NCBI RefSeq assembly: GCF_003702045.1
Contig: NZ_RBTP01000011.1
Coordinates: 62,001-126,000, forward strand
From: Pseudomonas viridiflava
Lineage (GTDB): Bacteria; Pseudomonadota; Gammaproteobacteria; Pseudomonadales; Pseudomonadaceae
Reading direction: 5' to 3'
Length of the DNA: 64,000 nt
Below the pieces are notes generated by a model that searched no databases, was not told the origin of the DNA, and saw nothing but the letters and a program-made list of their open reading frames with translations. This document shows, piece by piece, positions 17,402 to 27,284 of this stretch. Numbering within the stretch: position 1 is the first letter of the stretch; every line of letters starts with the position of its first letter. Position numbers and translations under genes: made by a program.

Positions 17402-20188
17402 TTAGCCCTGCGATTCATCGTCATCCGATGCGGCATCGACCTGCAGATCCTCACCGGCATCGCCTGGCTCGGCGCCATCCGCGACCAGAGCATCAACGCC
17501 CTCTTCGCCTTCCAGCAGCTCTTCGCCTTCGACTTCCGATGGCTCCTGAACACGTTCCAGACCCACCAGCTTTTCGTCGCTGGCGAGTTTGATCAGGGTC
17601 ACGCCCTGAGTGTTACGACCCAGGCTCGACACTTCGCCGACACGAGTACGCACCAACGTGCCCTGGTCGGAGATCAGCATGATCTCCTCGCCATCGAGCA
17701 CCTGAACCGCGCCGACCAGACGGCCGTTACGCTCGTTGCTGACCATTGCGATCACGCCCTGACCGCCACGCTTGTATTCCGGGAACTCGGAGATGGCCGT
17801 ACGCTTGCCGTAGCCGCGCTCGGAAGCGGTCAAAATCTGGCTGCCCTCTTCCGGAATCAGCATCGAGATCAGTTTCTGACCTTCCGGCAGACGCATGCCG
17901 CGCACGCCGCGAGCGGTACGACCCATCGCACGAACGTCGGACTCTTTGAAGCGTGTCACCTTGCCGCCGTCGGAGAACAACATGATTTCCTGCTCACCAT
18001 CGGTAATGGCAGCGGAGATCAGGATGTCGCCCTCGTCCAGCTCAAGTGCAATCAGGCCTGAGCTGCGCTGACGGCTGAACGCCACCAGAGGGGTTTTCTT
18101 GACTGTACCGTTGGCGGTGGACATGAAGATGAACGGAGCCTTCTTCTTGTCTGCAGCCTTGACGCGCGCCTTGCGCTCGTCTTCGGTCTCGTTGCTGTTT
18201 TCCGCATCGTCGACCAGCTCGCCTTCAAGCGCTTCGCCTTCTTCGTCAGCCCGCTTGCGCATGGCTTCCAGATCCACCGGCAGCATCGTAGTGATGTACT
18301 CGCCGTCGCTCAGCGGCAACAGGTTGACCAGCGGACGACCACGGGCGGCACGGGAGGCCTCCGGGATCTCGTAGGTCTTGAGCCAGTACACCTTGCCCTT
18401 GCTGGAGAACATCAACAACGTAGTGTGGCTGTTGGCAACCAGCAGGTGAGCGATGTAGTCCTCATCCTTGATGCCGGTCGCCGACTTGCCCTTACCGCCA
18501 CGGCGCTGCGCCTGATAGACCGCCAGAGGCTGGGTCTTGGCATAGCCACCATGGGAAATGGTCACGACGCGTTCTTCTTCGGTGATCAGATCACCCAGGG
18601 TGAGGTCCAGACGCGCATCGAGAATCTCGGTGCGACGGGCATCGCCGTATTCGGAGCGGATCAGTTCCAGTTCTTCGCGGATCACTTCCATCAGGCGCGT
18701 AGCGCTGTTCAGGATGCGGATCAGCTCGCCGATCTGGGTCAGGATTTCCTGATATTCACCCAGCAGCTTTTCGTGCTCCAGGCCGGTCAGACGGTGCAGA
18801 CGCAGCTCCAGAATGGCCTGTGCCTGTTCCGGCGACAGGAAGTACTTGCCTTCGCGCAGACCGTATTGCGGGTCGAGGTTCTCCGGACGGCACGAGTCGG
18901 CACCGGCGCGCTCGACCATCTCGACCACCGCGCTCGATTCCCAAGGCGTGCTGATCAGCGCTTCCTTGGCTTCGGCCGGTGTCGGCGACGCCTTGATGAG
19001 GGCGATGACCGGATCGATGTTGGACAGCGCAACCGCCTGGCCTTCAAGGATATGGCCGCGCTCACGGGCCTTGCGCAGTTCGAATACGGTACGACGGGTG
19101 ACGACTTCGCGACGGTGACGAACGAAGGCTTCCAGCAGGTCCTTGAGGTTCAGGATTCGCGGACGACCATCGATCAGCGCAACGATGTTGATGCCGAAAA
19201 CGCTTTGCAGCTGGGTCTGGGCATAAAGATTGTTGAGGATAACCTCAGGCACTTCGCCGCGACGCAGCTCGATCACAACGCGCATACCGTCCTTGTCGGA
19301 CTCGTCGCGCAGTTCGGTGATACCTTCCAGCTTCTTCTCTTTGACCAGTTCGGCGATCTTCTCGATCAGACGCGCCTTGTTCAACTGGTACGGCAGTTCG
19401 GTGATGACGATCTGCTGGCGACCGCCGACCTTGTCGATGTCTTCGACGATGGAGCGGGCACGCATGTAAATGCGGCCGCGACCGGTGCGATAGGCTTCGA
19501 TGATGCCGGCGCGACCGTTGATGATCGCAGCTGTCGGGAAGTCGGGGCCCGGGATGTACTGCATCAATTCGTCGACCGTCAACTCGGGGTTGTCGATCAG
19601 CGCCAGGCAACCGTCGATGACTTCACCCAGGTTGTGCGGCGGAATATTGGTCGCCATGCCCACGGCGATACCGCTTGAGCCGTTGACCAGCAGGTTGGGA
19701 ATACGGGTCGGCATGACCGCGGGGATCATCTCGGTGCCGTCGTAGTTCGGCACCCAGTCCACGGTTTCCTTGTGCAGGTCGGCCAGCAGCTCGTGAGCCA
19801 GCTTGGTCATGCGCACTTCGGTGTATCGCATGGCCGCGGCGTTATCGCCATCGACCGAACCGAAGTTGCCCTGACCGTCGACCAGCAGGTAGCGCAGCGA
19901 GAACGGTTGAGCCATACGAACGATGGTGTCGTAGACAGCCGTGTCGCCGTGCGGGTGGTACTTACCGATCACGTCACCAACCACACGGGCGGATTTCTTG
20001 TACGGCTTGTTCCAGTCGTTGCCCAGTTCGCTCATTGCGAACAATACGCGCCGGTGCACGGGCTTCAAGCCATCGCGCGCATCCGGCAGAGCTCGACCGA
20101 CGATAACGCTCATTGCGTAGTCGAGGTAGGACTGTTTCAGCTCGTCTTCGATATTGACCGGGAGGATTTCTTTGGCCAGTTCGCCCAT
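17402..20188 (-). CDS. gyrA: DNA gyrase subunit A
   Basis: The 928-aa protein starts [20 protein letters not shown]. The active-site tyrosine is Tyr122 ([11 protein letters not shown]). The quinolone-determining segment reads [19 protein letters not shown] with Thr83 and Asp87, the normal pseudomonad residues. The C-terminal half is a six-bladed DNA-wrapping beta-pinwheel with GyrA-box-like repeats. It is interrupted by an acidic and charged insertion ([16 protein letters not shown]...) and ends in an acidic tail, both seen in Pseudomonas GyrA. I chose the ATG at 20188; the 25 codons upstream in frame belong to the leader. Confidence 0.98.
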   Translation of the reverse strand: MGELAKEILPVNIEDELKQSYLDYAMSVIVGRALPDARDGLKPVHRRVLFAMSELGNDWNKPYKKSARVVGDVIGKYHPHGDTAVYDTIVRMAQPFSLRYLLVDGQGNFGSVDGDNAAAMRYTEVRMTKLAHELLADLHKETVDWVPNYDGTEMIPAVMPTRIPNLLVNGSSGIAVGMATNIPPHNLGEVIDGCLALIDNPELTVDELMQYIPGPDFPTAAIINGRAGIIEAYRTGRGRIYMRARSIVEDIDKVGGRQQIVITELPYQLNKARLIEKIAELVKEKKLEGITELRDESDKDGMRVVIELRRGEVPEVILNNLYAQTQLQSVFGINIVALIDGRPRILNLKDLLEAFVRHRREVVTRRTVFELRKARERGHILEGQAVALSNIDPVIALIKASPTPAEAKEALISTPWESSAVVEMVERAGADSCRPENLDPQYGLREGKYFLSPEQAQAILELRLHRLTGLEHEKLLGEYQEILTQIGELIRILNSATRLMEVIREELELIRSEYGDARRTEILDARLDLTLGDLITEEERVVTISHGGYAKTQPLAVYQAQRRGGKGKSATGIKDEDYIAHLLVANSHTTLLMFSSKGKVYWLKTYEIPEASRAARGRPLVNLLPLSDGEYITTMLPVDLEAMRKRADEEGEALEGELVDDAENSNETEDERKARVKAADKKKAPFIFMSTANGTVKKTPLVAFSRQRSSGLIALELDEGDILISAAITDGEQEIMLFSDGGKVTRFKESDVRAMGRTARGVRGMRLPEGQKLISMLIPEEGSQILTASERGYGKRTAISEFPEYKRGGQGVIAMVSNERNGRLVGAVQVLDGEEIMLISDQGTLVRTRVGEVSSLGRNTQGVTLIKLASDEKLVGLERVQEPSEVEGEELLEGEEGVDALVADGAEPGDAGEDLQVDAASDDDESQG

Positions 20189-20330
20189 GAGAAGCCTGAT
20201 TCCTTTTTCTGGTGAAACCTCGCAAACCCATTCGGGGTAAACGAAGCTCGCCGCTGCCAGCATGTGCCGGGCAACGACTTACGACAAATCAATGAGTTAA
20301 GACTTGGATCTGCGCAGTGCGGGAGGCTAT
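20189..20330 (-). ncRNA. Probable structured gyrA 5' leader
   Basis: Pseudomonadales gyrA genes carry a described conserved leader RNA (the gyrA motif). The sequence here between a TATAAATA-like -10 box (about 20330-20337) and the gyrA start is leader-sized. It contains a possible hairpin around TTTACCCCGAATGGGTTTGCG. I cannot align it to the Rfam model, so this is position plus partial structure. The rest of the gap, up to the mtnA stop at 20493, shows no gene. Confidence 0.4.
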
Positions 20331-20492
20331 TTATAGCGTCCCTGGAAACCGCCGGATGTTACCACAATCGCCGAGGCGCTCACATCCTTTGCAAGCGCTG
20401 AAAACGAGCCATGTGCCCGCAGGACGCCTGAGAGGCGCTTACAGACCCTTTCAGACAGGACGCTCGACAGGCAAGCGCCCAGACATGAAATT

Positions 20493-21569
20493 TCAGTGAA
20501 GATGTTTACGGCTCATCAATTGCGCCATCTTGGCAGTGTCGGGACGCTCGACAACGCCCTTTTCGGTCACGATGGCGTCGATGAGATCCGCAGGCGTCAC
20601 ATCGAACACGGGATTAAAGGCATCGACCTCGGCCCCGACCCGCTGGCCGCCCACCTCAAGCAGCTCGCGACCGTCGCGCTCCTCGATGACGATGTCTTCA
20701 CCGCTGGCCATTTCCATGTCGATGGTCGAACTCGGCGCCACCACCATGAAACGTACACCGTGGTGCATGGCAGCGACGGCCAGTTGGTAGGTGCCAATCT
20801 TGTTCGCTACGTCGCCATTGGCGGTGATGCGATCGGCACCGACGATTACCCAGGTAACGCCCTTGGTGCGCATCAGGTGAGCGGCTGCTGAATCGGCGTT
20901 CAAGGTCACGGGGATGCCTTCGTTGGCCAGCTCCCACGCGGTCAGCCGGGAACCCTGCAGCCACGGACGGGTTTCATCGGCGTAAACGCGCTCGATCATG
21001 CCTTCCAGGTGTGCGGCGCGGATGACGCCCAGCGCCGTACCGAAGCCGCCGGTGGCCAGCGCACCGGTGTTGCAGTGGGTCAGCACAGTTTGCAGATTGC
21101 CTTGATTCTTGCGGATCAGGTCGGCACCGAGCTGAGCCATCGTCAGATTGGCCTCACGATCACTCAGGTGAATGGCCACGGCTTCGGCTTCCAGAACAGC
21201 CAGAGGGTCATCGGTCGCCTTCAAGCGCTGCAGCCGGTCACGCATCCGATTCAACGCCCAGAACAGGTTGACGGCCGTAGGACGCGAATCCGCAAGCTGC
21301 CGGAAATCCTCTTCCAGCGACGCCCGCCAGTCCCCGCCCGCCGCGATACGCGCGCGCGCGCCGAGCACCACCCCATACGCCGCACTGATGCCGATGGCTG
21401 GCGCGCCACGCACCACCATCGAGCGAATGGCCTCGGTCACACCCGCCGCGCTGGTGTAGGCATGCCAGGTTTCTTCGAACGGCAGCACCCGCTGGTCCAG
21501 CAGGTACAGAGCGTTATCTCGCCAATCGATGGCCTTTACTTTCTCCGCAGCCAACAGTCGATCGCGCAT
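20493..21569 (-). CDS. mtnA: S-methyl-5-thioribose-1-phosphate isomerase
   Basis: The 358-aa protein is related to the eIF2B alpha subunits. Motifs include [40 protein letters not shown] with the catalytic cysteine, and [19 protein letters not shown] with the catalytic aspartate. It isomerises methylthioribose-1-phosphate to the ribulose form in methionine salvage. I chose the ATG at 21569, with GGAG 6 bases upstream. It is divergent from mtaD; the 117-base gap contains TATAAT (minus strand, 21615-21620) and TATACT (plus strand, 21647-21652). Confidence 0.95.
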   Translation of the reverse strand: MRDRLLAAEKVKAIDWRDNALYLLDQRVLPFEETWHAYTSAAGVTEAIRSMVVRGAPAIGISAAYGVVLGARARIAAGGDWRASLEEDFRQLADSRPTAVNLFWALNRMRDRLQRLKATDDPLAVLEAEAVAIHLSDREANLTMAQLGADLIRKNQGNLQTVLTHCNTGALATGGFGTALGVIRAAHLEGMIERVYADETRPWLQGSRLTAWELANEGIPVTLNADSAAAHLMRTKGVTWVIVGADRITANGDVANKIGTYQLAVAAMHHGVRFMVVAPSSTIDMEMASGEDIVIEERDGRELLEVGGQRVGAEVDAFNPVFDVTPADLIDAIVTEKGVVERPDTAKMAQLMSRKHLH

Positions 21570-21686
21570 CGCCCACTCCATCGTCAAATCCATAGCCAGA
21601 ATCAAAAGCGGCTGATTATAGCGAGCCGCCCGCCAAGACGCTCGGGTATACTTCGCCATCACCGTAATAAGCTATGGAAACCTGTC

Positions 21687-23027
21687 ATGCCGAACGCCAC
21701 AGCACCGCTCGATCTTCTGCTCCTGCCCACATGGCTGGTGCCGGTCGAGCCCGCAGGCGTGGTTCTCAAGGAACACGGCATCGGCATCCGCGACGGGCTC
21801 ATCGCCTACATAGGTCCAAGGGCCGAGGCCTTGAAGCAAGACGCCATGCAGGTTCTGGAGCTTGCGGGCACGCTGCTCAGCCCCGGCCTGATCAATGCGC
21901 ATGGCCACGCCGCGATGACGCTGTTCAGGGGCCTGGCCGATGACCTGCCACTGATGACCTGGCTGCAGGACCACATCTGGCCTGCCGAAGGCAAATGGGT
22001 CGACGAAGCCTTTGTGCGCGACGGGACCGATCTGGCCATCGCCGAACAGCTCAAGGGTGGCATCACCTGTTTCTCGGACATGTATTTCTACCCCAAGGTG
22101 GCCGCCGAGCGCGTTCATGCCAGCGGTATACGCGCACAAATCACCGTACCGGTGCTGGACTTTCCGATTCCAGGCGCCCGCACCACCGACGAAGCCCTGC
22201 ACGCCGGGATCGAGCTGTTCAACGATCTGGCTCACCACCCCCGCATCCGAATCGCCTTTGGCCCACACGCGCCCTATACCGTGGGCGACGAGAACCTGGA
22301 AAAGGTCCGGGTGATCGCCGACGAACTCGATGCGATGATTCAAATGCACGTACACGAGACAGCGTTTGAAGTCGAACAGGCCGTGGAGCAGCATCAGGAA
22401 CGCCCGCTGGCGCGCCTGCACCGCCTGGGTTTGCTGGGCCCGCGCTTTCAAGCGGTGCACATGACGCAGATCAGCGACGAGGATCTGGCCCTGCTGGTCG
22501 AAAGCAACACCAACATCATCCATTGCCCCGAATCCAACCTGAAACTGGCCAGCGGCTTCTGCCCGGTGGAACGCCTGTGGCAAGCGGGCGTCAATGTGGC
22601 CGTGGGCACCGACGGCGCCGCCAGCAACAATGACCTGGACCTACTAGGCGAAACCCGCACCGCAGCCCTGCTCGCCAAGGCTGTTGCCGGTTCGGCCACG
22701 GCGCTGGACGCCCACCGCGCTCTGCGCATGGCCACGCTCAATGGCGCACGTGCGCTGGGCATTCAGGCTGAAACCGGCTCGCTGGAACTGGGCAAAGCGG
22801 CCGACATCGTGGCATTCGACCTGTCCGGGCTCGCCCAGCAACCGATCTACGACCCGGTTTCCCAGCTTATCTATGCAACCGGCCGCGACTGCGTGAGTCA
22901 CGTCTGGGTGGCTGGCAAACCCTTACTCGACAATCGCCGCCTGACCCGTATGGATGAACAGGCGCTACGAGATACCGCTATGGCCTGGGGCCAGCGCATT
23001 TCCGGGCACGGCGAAGAAACGCTCTGA
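21687..23027 (+). CDS. mtaD: 5'-methylthioadenosine / S-adenosylhomocysteine deaminase
   Basis: The 446-aa amidohydrolase of the TRZ/ATZ family shows metal ligands [14 protein letters not shown] (HxH), [20 protein letters not shown] and the terminal [16 protein letters not shown]. It deaminates MTA to methylthioinosine, the first step of the salvage route described in P. aeruginosa. There a separate methylthioinosine phosphorylase then feeds MtnA. The start at 21687 matches the family N-terminus ([22 protein letters not shown]); the long upstream frame only runs antisense through mtnA. Confidence 0.93.
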   Translation: MPNATAPLDLLLLPTWLVPVEPAGVVLKEHGIGIRDGLIAYIGPRAEALKQDAMQVLELAGTLLSPGLINAHGHAAMTLFRGLADDLPLMTWLQDHIWPAEGKWVDEAFVRDGTDLAIAEQLKGGITCFSDMYFYPKVAAERVHASGIRAQITVPVLDFPIPGARTTDEALHAGIELFNDLAHHPRIRIAFGPHAPYTVGDENLEKVRVIADELDAMIQMHVHETAFEVEQAVEQHQERPLARLHRLGLLGPRFQAVHMTQISDEDLALLVESNTNIIHCPESNLKLASGFCPVERLWQAGVNVAVGTDGAASNNDLDLLGETRTAALLAKAVAGSATALDAHRALRMATLNGARALGIQAETGSLELGKAADIVAFDLSGLAQQPIYDPVSQLIYATGRDCVSHVWVAGKPLLDNRRLTRMDEQALRDTAMAWGQRISGHGEETL

Positions 23028-23109
23028 CTGATCAAACCGAACAGATGACTGTCTGGTTATCTATAGCCAGACAGATGAAAACGAATTTTGAGTTCAAGAG
23101 GGATACCCC

Positions 23110-23808
23110 ATGAGCAACGTCGACCGCGCAGAAATCGCCAAATTCGAGGCACTGGCCCATCGCTGGTGGGACCGCGAGAGCGAATTCAAGCCGCTGCACG
23201 ATATCAACCCGTTGCGCGTCAACTGGATCGACGAACGCGTCAGTCTGGCCGGCAAGAAGGTGCTGGACGTCGGTTGCGGCGGCGGCATCCTGAGTGAGGC
23301 GATGGCCTTGCGAGGCGCGACCGTGACCGGTATCGACATGGGCGAAGCGCCGTTGGCCGTAGCCCAATTGCATCAACTGGAATCGGGTGTGAGCGTCGAG
23401 TATCGGCAGATCACGGCAGAAGACATGGCCGAAGAGATGCCCGAGCAGTTCGACGTCGTCACCTGCCTTGAAATGCTGGAGCACGTACCGGACCCTTCCT
23501 CGGTGATCCGCGCCTGCTACCGCATGGTCAAGCCGGGCGGCCAGGTGTTCTTCTCCACGATCAATCGCAATCCAAAGGCTTACCTGTTCGCGGTAGTCGG
23601 TGCCGAGTACATTCTGGGCCTTCTGCCGCGTGGCACCCATGACTTCAAGAAATTCATCCGCCCTTCCGAACTGGGCGCCTGGAGCCGTGACGCAGGCTTG
23701 CAGGTCAAAGACATCACCGGCCTGACCTACAATCCGTTGACCAAGCATTACAAGCTGGCCTCGGATGTCGACGTCAATTACATGATCCAGACCCTGCGGG
23801 AGGCCTAA
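23110..23808 (+). CDS. ubiG: Ubiquinone biosynthesis O-methyltransferase
   Basis: The 232-aa class I SAM methyltransferase has the SAM motif [17 protein letters not shown] near residues 49-65 and [15 protein letters not shown] near 117. The family-specific [17 protein letters not shown] segment is also present. It performs both O-methylations of ubiquinone synthesis. A GAG-rich ribosome binding site precedes the ATG. mupP follows after 3 bases, so the two are cotranscribed. Confidence 0.96.
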   Translation: MSNVDRAEIAKFEALAHRWWDRESEFKPLHDINPLRVNWIDERVSLAGKKVLDVGCGGGILSEAMALRGATVTGIDMGEAPLAVAQLHQLESGVSVEYRQITAEDMAEEMPEQFDVVTCLEMLEHVPDPSSVIRACYRMVKPGGQVFFSTINRNPKAYLFAVVGAEYILGLLPRGTHDFKKFIRPSELGAWSRDAGLQVKDITGLTYNPLTKHYKLASDVDVNYMIQTLREA

Positions 23809-23811
23809 GGC

Positions 23812-24483
23812 ATGCGCTTGAGAGCGGTCTTATTCGACATGGACGGCACACTGCTCGACACCGCACCGGACTTCATCGCCATTTCCCAGGCGATGCTGGC
23901 CGATCGCGGCTTCCCGGCAGTGTCGGACAAGCTGATTCGCGATGAAATATCAGGCGGTGCCAAGGCGATGGTTGCGGCGACGTTCGCCATGTCGCCTAAC
24001 GAGCCGGAGTTCGAGGCCTTGCGCCTGGAGTTTCTTGAGCGCTACCAACGTGACTGCGCCGTCCACAGCAAGCTATTCGACGGTATGGCCGAACTGCTGG
24101 CGGACATCGAGAAGGCCGGACTGATCTGGGGCGTCGTCACCAACAAACCGGTGCGCTTCGCTCAGCCGATCATGGAACAACTGGGCCTGTCCGAGCGCTC
24201 GGCGCTGCTGATCTGCCCGGACCACGTTACGCACAGCAAACCGCATCCTGAACCGCTGACCCTGGCGTGCAAGATGCTGGGCCTGGATCCTTCCAGCGTC
24301 CTGTTCGTCGGCGACGACCTGCGTGACATCGAATCGGGCCGCGATGCCGGCACACGTACGGCCGCCGTGCGCTACGGTTACATCCACCCCAACGACAATC
24401 CCGATCACTGGGGCGCCGACGTCGTGGTCGATCATCCGCTGCAATTGCGCAAGGTACTGGACAACGCCCTGTGCAGTTGCTGA
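23812..24483 (+). CDS. mupP: N-acetylmuramic acid 6-phosphate phosphatase (HAD family)
   Basis: The 223-aa HAD hydrolase has motif [16 protein letters not shown] near residues 7-20, motif II VVTNKP, motif III lysine in HSKPHPEP, and motif [19 protein letters not shown]. In pseudomonads the ubiG-linked HAD is MupP, which acts between AnmK and AmgK/MurU in the cell-wall recycling bypass. That route gives intrinsic fosfomycin tolerance. A phosphoglycolate phosphatase label is the usual older annotation. Identity rests on the neighbourhood as well as sequence. Confidence 0.88.
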   Translation: MRLRAVLFDMDGTLLDTAPDFIAISQAMLADRGFPAVSDKLIRDEISGGAKAMVAATFAMSPNEPEFEALRLEFLERYQRDCAVHSKLFDGMAELLADIEKAGLIWGVVTNKPVRFAQPIMEQLGLSERSALLICPDHVTHSKPHPEPLTLACKMLGLDPSSVLFVGDDLRDIESGRDAGTRTAAVRYGYIHPNDNPDHWGADVVVDHPLQLRKVLDNALCSC

Positions 24484-24510
24484 GCCACAGCCCATCGCTC
24501 GAGGTGTTTC

Positions 24511-25251
24511 ATGTTTGATTATTCCGCTCGCCCTGACCTGCTCAAGGACCGGGTGATCCTCGTGACCGGCGCTGGCCGGGGCATTGGTGCTGCAGCGGCC
24601 AGAACCTATGCCGCACATGGCGCGACCGTCCTGCTGCTGGGCCGGACCGAAGCGAGCCTCACTCAGATCTACGACGAAATCGAAGCCGCTGGCCAGCCTC
24701 AACCGGTCGTGATCCCCTTCGATCTGGAACCGGCCCTGCCTCGACATTACGAAGAGCTGGCGACCATGATCGAAACCGAGTTCGGTCACCTGGATGGCCT
24801 GCTGCACAATGCATCGATCATCGGACCGCGCACACCGCTTGATCAGCTGTCAGGCGAAGACTTTGCACGTGTCATGCACATTAACGTCAATTCGACGTTC
24901 ATGCTGACACATGCACTTCTGCCGCTGCTCAAGCGCTCTCAAGACGCATCGGTGGTTTTCACCTCCAGCAGCGTGGGTCGCAAGGGTCGCGCTCACTGGG
25001 GCGCCTATGGCGTGTCGAAATTCGCCACCGAAGGCCTGATGCAGACGTTGGCCGACGAACTGGAAGATGTAGCGGCGGTAAGGGCCAACAGCATCAACCC
25101 TGGCGCAACCCGCACCAGCATGCGTGCCCAGGCCTATCCAGCCGAAAACCCGCTGAATAATCCGGCGCCTGAAGACATCATGCCGGTCTACCTGTACCTG
25201 ATGGGGCCAGACAGCAAGGGCATCAATGGTCAGGCATTGAACGCGCAGTAG
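24511..25251 (+). CDS. yciK: YciK-type short-chain dehydrogenase
   Basis: The 246-aa classical SDR has cofactor motif VTGAGRGIGAAAARTYA at about residues 16-32, NAS at about 92-94, the catalytic Ser in VVFTSSSVGRKG, and YGVSK. E. coli YciK is the closest named homologue; its substrate is unknown. It follows mupP by 27 bases with GAGG before the ATG, so it probably belongs to the ubiG-mupP operon, as in P. aeruginosa (PA3171-PA3173). Confidence 0.85.
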   Translation: MFDYSARPDLLKDRVILVTGAGRGIGAAAARTYAAHGATVLLLGRTEASLTQIYDEIEAAGQPQPVVIPFDLEPALPRHYEELATMIETEFGHLDGLLHNASIIGPRTPLDQLSGEDFARVMHINVNSTFMLTHALLPLLKRSQDASVVFTSSSVGRKGRAHWGAYGVSKFATEGLMQTLADELEDVAAVRANSINPGATRTSMRAQAYPAENPLNNPAPEDIMPVYLYLMGPDSKGINGQALNAQ

Positions 25252-25453
25252 GATGCCTGAACGAGGCGCTACCCACTGAATGAACATGAAGCCGTACGCG
25301 GCGAGGCACCATCGCTGGCAAGCCACCTCCCACCGTCAGTCGGTGCCGCAAGCCCCCTAGAAGTCAAAAAATCGTCGTTCATCCCAGCGTGTGACGACAG
25401 CGCAACACGCTAACCCGTTGATTAATTTAATGTCCCACTGTTAGTGAACCGAA

Positions 25454-25469
25454 TGGCACGACTTTCGCT
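25454..25469 (+). promoter_or_regulatory. Candidate sigma-54 (-24/-12) promoter
   Basis: TGGCACGACTTTCGCT has the -24 GG and -12 GC exactly 10 bases apart and matches TGGCAC-N5-TTGCW except for one base (TCGC for TTGC). It lies 43 bases before the diguanylate cyclase ATG, a suitable distance. No enhancer-binding-protein site was identified. Confidence 0.5.
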
Positions 25470-25511
25470 CTAACCCTGCCAAGCCAGCAACACGTGCTGA
25501 GGAGCGAAGTG

Positions 25512-26438
25512 ATGAGTTCTCCGACCCAGACCCATGCAATCGATTTCGATGCTGCCAGGCTGCAATGCCTCGGTTTCCGGAACCGTCCCAACGCCGAACT
25601 GCCGCCCCTGACCTTGCCTGAACTGGTCAAACAGTTGAGCCTGCAATTGCAGACCAGCCTGGAAGCCGAAAGAATCCTGACGCTGTTCTTTCAAAGCGTT
25701 CAGCGACTTATCCCGTTGGAAGGCTTGGTCTATCGCCATGAAAAAAGCGATCTGAAATTGCGCTTGGGTGAAAACGCACATCACATCATCGACTTCCATT
25801 TGCGTCACGAAGGCGAGGACATTGGACAGCTTGAGTTCCAGACTGTCCAGCCCATCGACGCGTCCCGGTTGCGCGACCTGGAAACACTGCTGGCCTGCCT
25901 TCTCTATCCGTTGCTGAATGCACTGCTGTACCGACTCGCCACGCAGAGTGCGCTTCGCGATGCGCTGACCAATACAGGCAATCGTGTCGCGATGGATCAG
26001 AGCCTGAGCCGTGAAGTCGACATTTCTCGTCGACACAAGCAGCCTTTGTCGCTGCTGATGCTGGACATCGACCATTTCAAGAGCGTGAACGACGGGTATG
26101 GCCATTACACCGGCGATCAAGTGCTCAAGGCCATTGCTCAAGCGCTCAAAGGGCAACTGCGCAACATTGACCGGGTATTCCGTTACGGCGGGGAAGAGTT
26201 TGTCGTGGTTTTGGCCAATACTGACGGTGCAAGCGCCGCGGTCGTGGGCGAGCGTCTGCGTCAGGCAGTACGGGAACTGCGCTTCAGGGACGTTGCTCCA
26301 GCGCTGACCACGACCGTGAGCCTGGGTTGCTCGACACTGCTGCCCAGTGAAACCGCTGAAAGCCTGTTGCGCAGAGCGGACGATGCGCTCTACGCCGCAA
26401 AGCGCGAGGGCCGTAACCGTCTGGCCATCGCCAGTTGA
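25512..26438 (+). CDS. Diguanylate cyclase (GGDEF), PA3177-like
   Basis: The 308-aa soluble protein has an N-terminal region of about 140 residues with a GAF-like or other unnamed sensory fold. A GGDEF domain at about 145-305 follows. The active site is YGGEEF, a functional variant, and a canonical RxxD inhibitory site (RNID) lies five residues before it. The domain starts DALTNTGNRVAMDQSL and contains LMLDIDHFKSVNDGYGH. It should make cyclic-di-GMP with product inhibition. Length and position after yciK match P. aeruginosa PA3177. The ATG at 25512 has AGGAG 7 bases upstream; the first six codons of the longer frame are not needed. Confidence 0.9.
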   Translation: MSSPTQTHAIDFDAARLQCLGFRNRPNAELPPLTLPELVKQLSLQLQTSLEAERILTLFFQSVQRLIPLEGLVYRHEKSDLKLRLGENAHHIIDFHLRHEGEDIGQLEFQTVQPIDASRLRDLETLLACLLYPLLNALLYRLATQSALRDALTNTGNRVAMDQSLSREVDISRRHKQPLSLLMLDIDHFKSVNDGYGHYTGDQVLKAIAQALKGQLRNIDRVFRYGGEEFVVVLANTDGASAAVVGERLRQAVRELRFRDVAPALTTTVSLGCSTLLPSETAESLLRRADDALYAAKREGRNRLAIAS

Positions 26439-26468
26439 GGTATCAGGCGCCTCGCTTGAAGGGTTTTA

Positions 26469-27254
26469 CTAGGCTTGCGCAACGGCAGCGCGCTCGCGAG
26501 ACGGCTTGACCTTCTCCAACTGCATGCACCGCTCCAAAAACAGGTACATGTAGTCGTAACTTTTGGTGATTGCCTGACGCAACTCGGCCTGTAGTTGCAG
26601 GCTCGGGCTGTTGCCTACCAGTGTGCAGATAATTTCCAGTGCCTCCCAAGGGTGCGCATCGTCGTACTGTGCATGCATCTTGAGCCATTTCATGGCCCTT
26701 TTGCGGGTCTCCTCCGGGAACGCCTCAGCGTAGGCACCAGTGGAACACACCACTGCCGACCACTCCCCGGTCGCCCCTTCAATGGCGTAATTGGTGGCCG
26801 CCATCGCCACAGCCAGCGAATCCGACGAACTGGTCTGCCAGCACCAATGGCTCAACGCATGCAGCTCGGGGGATACCTGCTGGGCATGCAGGTCGTCCAG
26901 CGAAACGCCATGCGCGGCGCACCAGTTTACCCAGTAATCTGCATGGTTGAGTTCAACACGAATGTTGCGCATCAGCCATCGACGCGCCATGTCCTCGCCG
27001 GGGTGCCGACCGAAGCGGGTCTTGGTCAAATTCTTGGCCATGTAGACAGCAAATTGTTCAACGACAGGCCAGCCGCCGATCAGGTAGTGGCGCATGATTC
27101 GAGGACTGAGCGTCGCATCGCGCATGTGCTGGTACAACTCGTGCTCGACCACGCGCGCCTTGGCTGCGCTGCAGTCGGTGATCAGCTTCTGAGCCCAGAC
27201 CGGGTAACTACTGGCTTCCATGAGCGGACCGGTTCTATTGAAAGTGTCGATCAC
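26469..27254 (-). CDS. TenA/PqqC-like heme-oxygenase-fold protein
   Basis: The 261-aa all-helical protein resembles the TenA/PqqC/CADD group, often annotated as a TenA-family regulator or iron-containing redox enzyme. Conserved-looking parts are LSPRIMRHYLIGGWPVVEQFAVYMAKNL, ELNHADYWVNWC, NYAIEGATGEWSA and HAQYDDAHPWEALEI. The His and Glu residues in these could bind metal or substrate. Start is GTG with AAGGAG 7 bases before it. It lies only 30 bases after the RbdA-type gene, so the two are probably cotranscribed. The real reaction is unknown. Confidence 0.75.
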   Translation of the reverse strand: MIDTFNRTGPLMEASSYPVWAQKLITDCSAAKARVVEHELYQHMRDATLSPRIMRHYLIGGWPVVEQFAVYMAKNLTKTRFGRHPGEDMARRWLMRNIRVELNHADYWVNWCAAHGVSLDDLHAQQVSPELHALSHWCWQTSSSDSLAVAMAATNYAIEGATGEWSAVVCSTGAYAEAFPEETRKRAMKWLKMHAQYDDAHPWEALEIICTLVGNSPSLQLQAELRQAITKSYDYMYLFLERCMQLEKVKPSRERAAVAQA

Positions 27255-27284
27255 TGTGTAGCTCCTTATAGTGGCTTATACGGT

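Noticed and set aside
19926..19943. Thr83 in the GyrA quinolone region as a resistance mutation
   Set aside because: Thr at this position is the normal residue in pseudomonads; Asp87 is also wild type.
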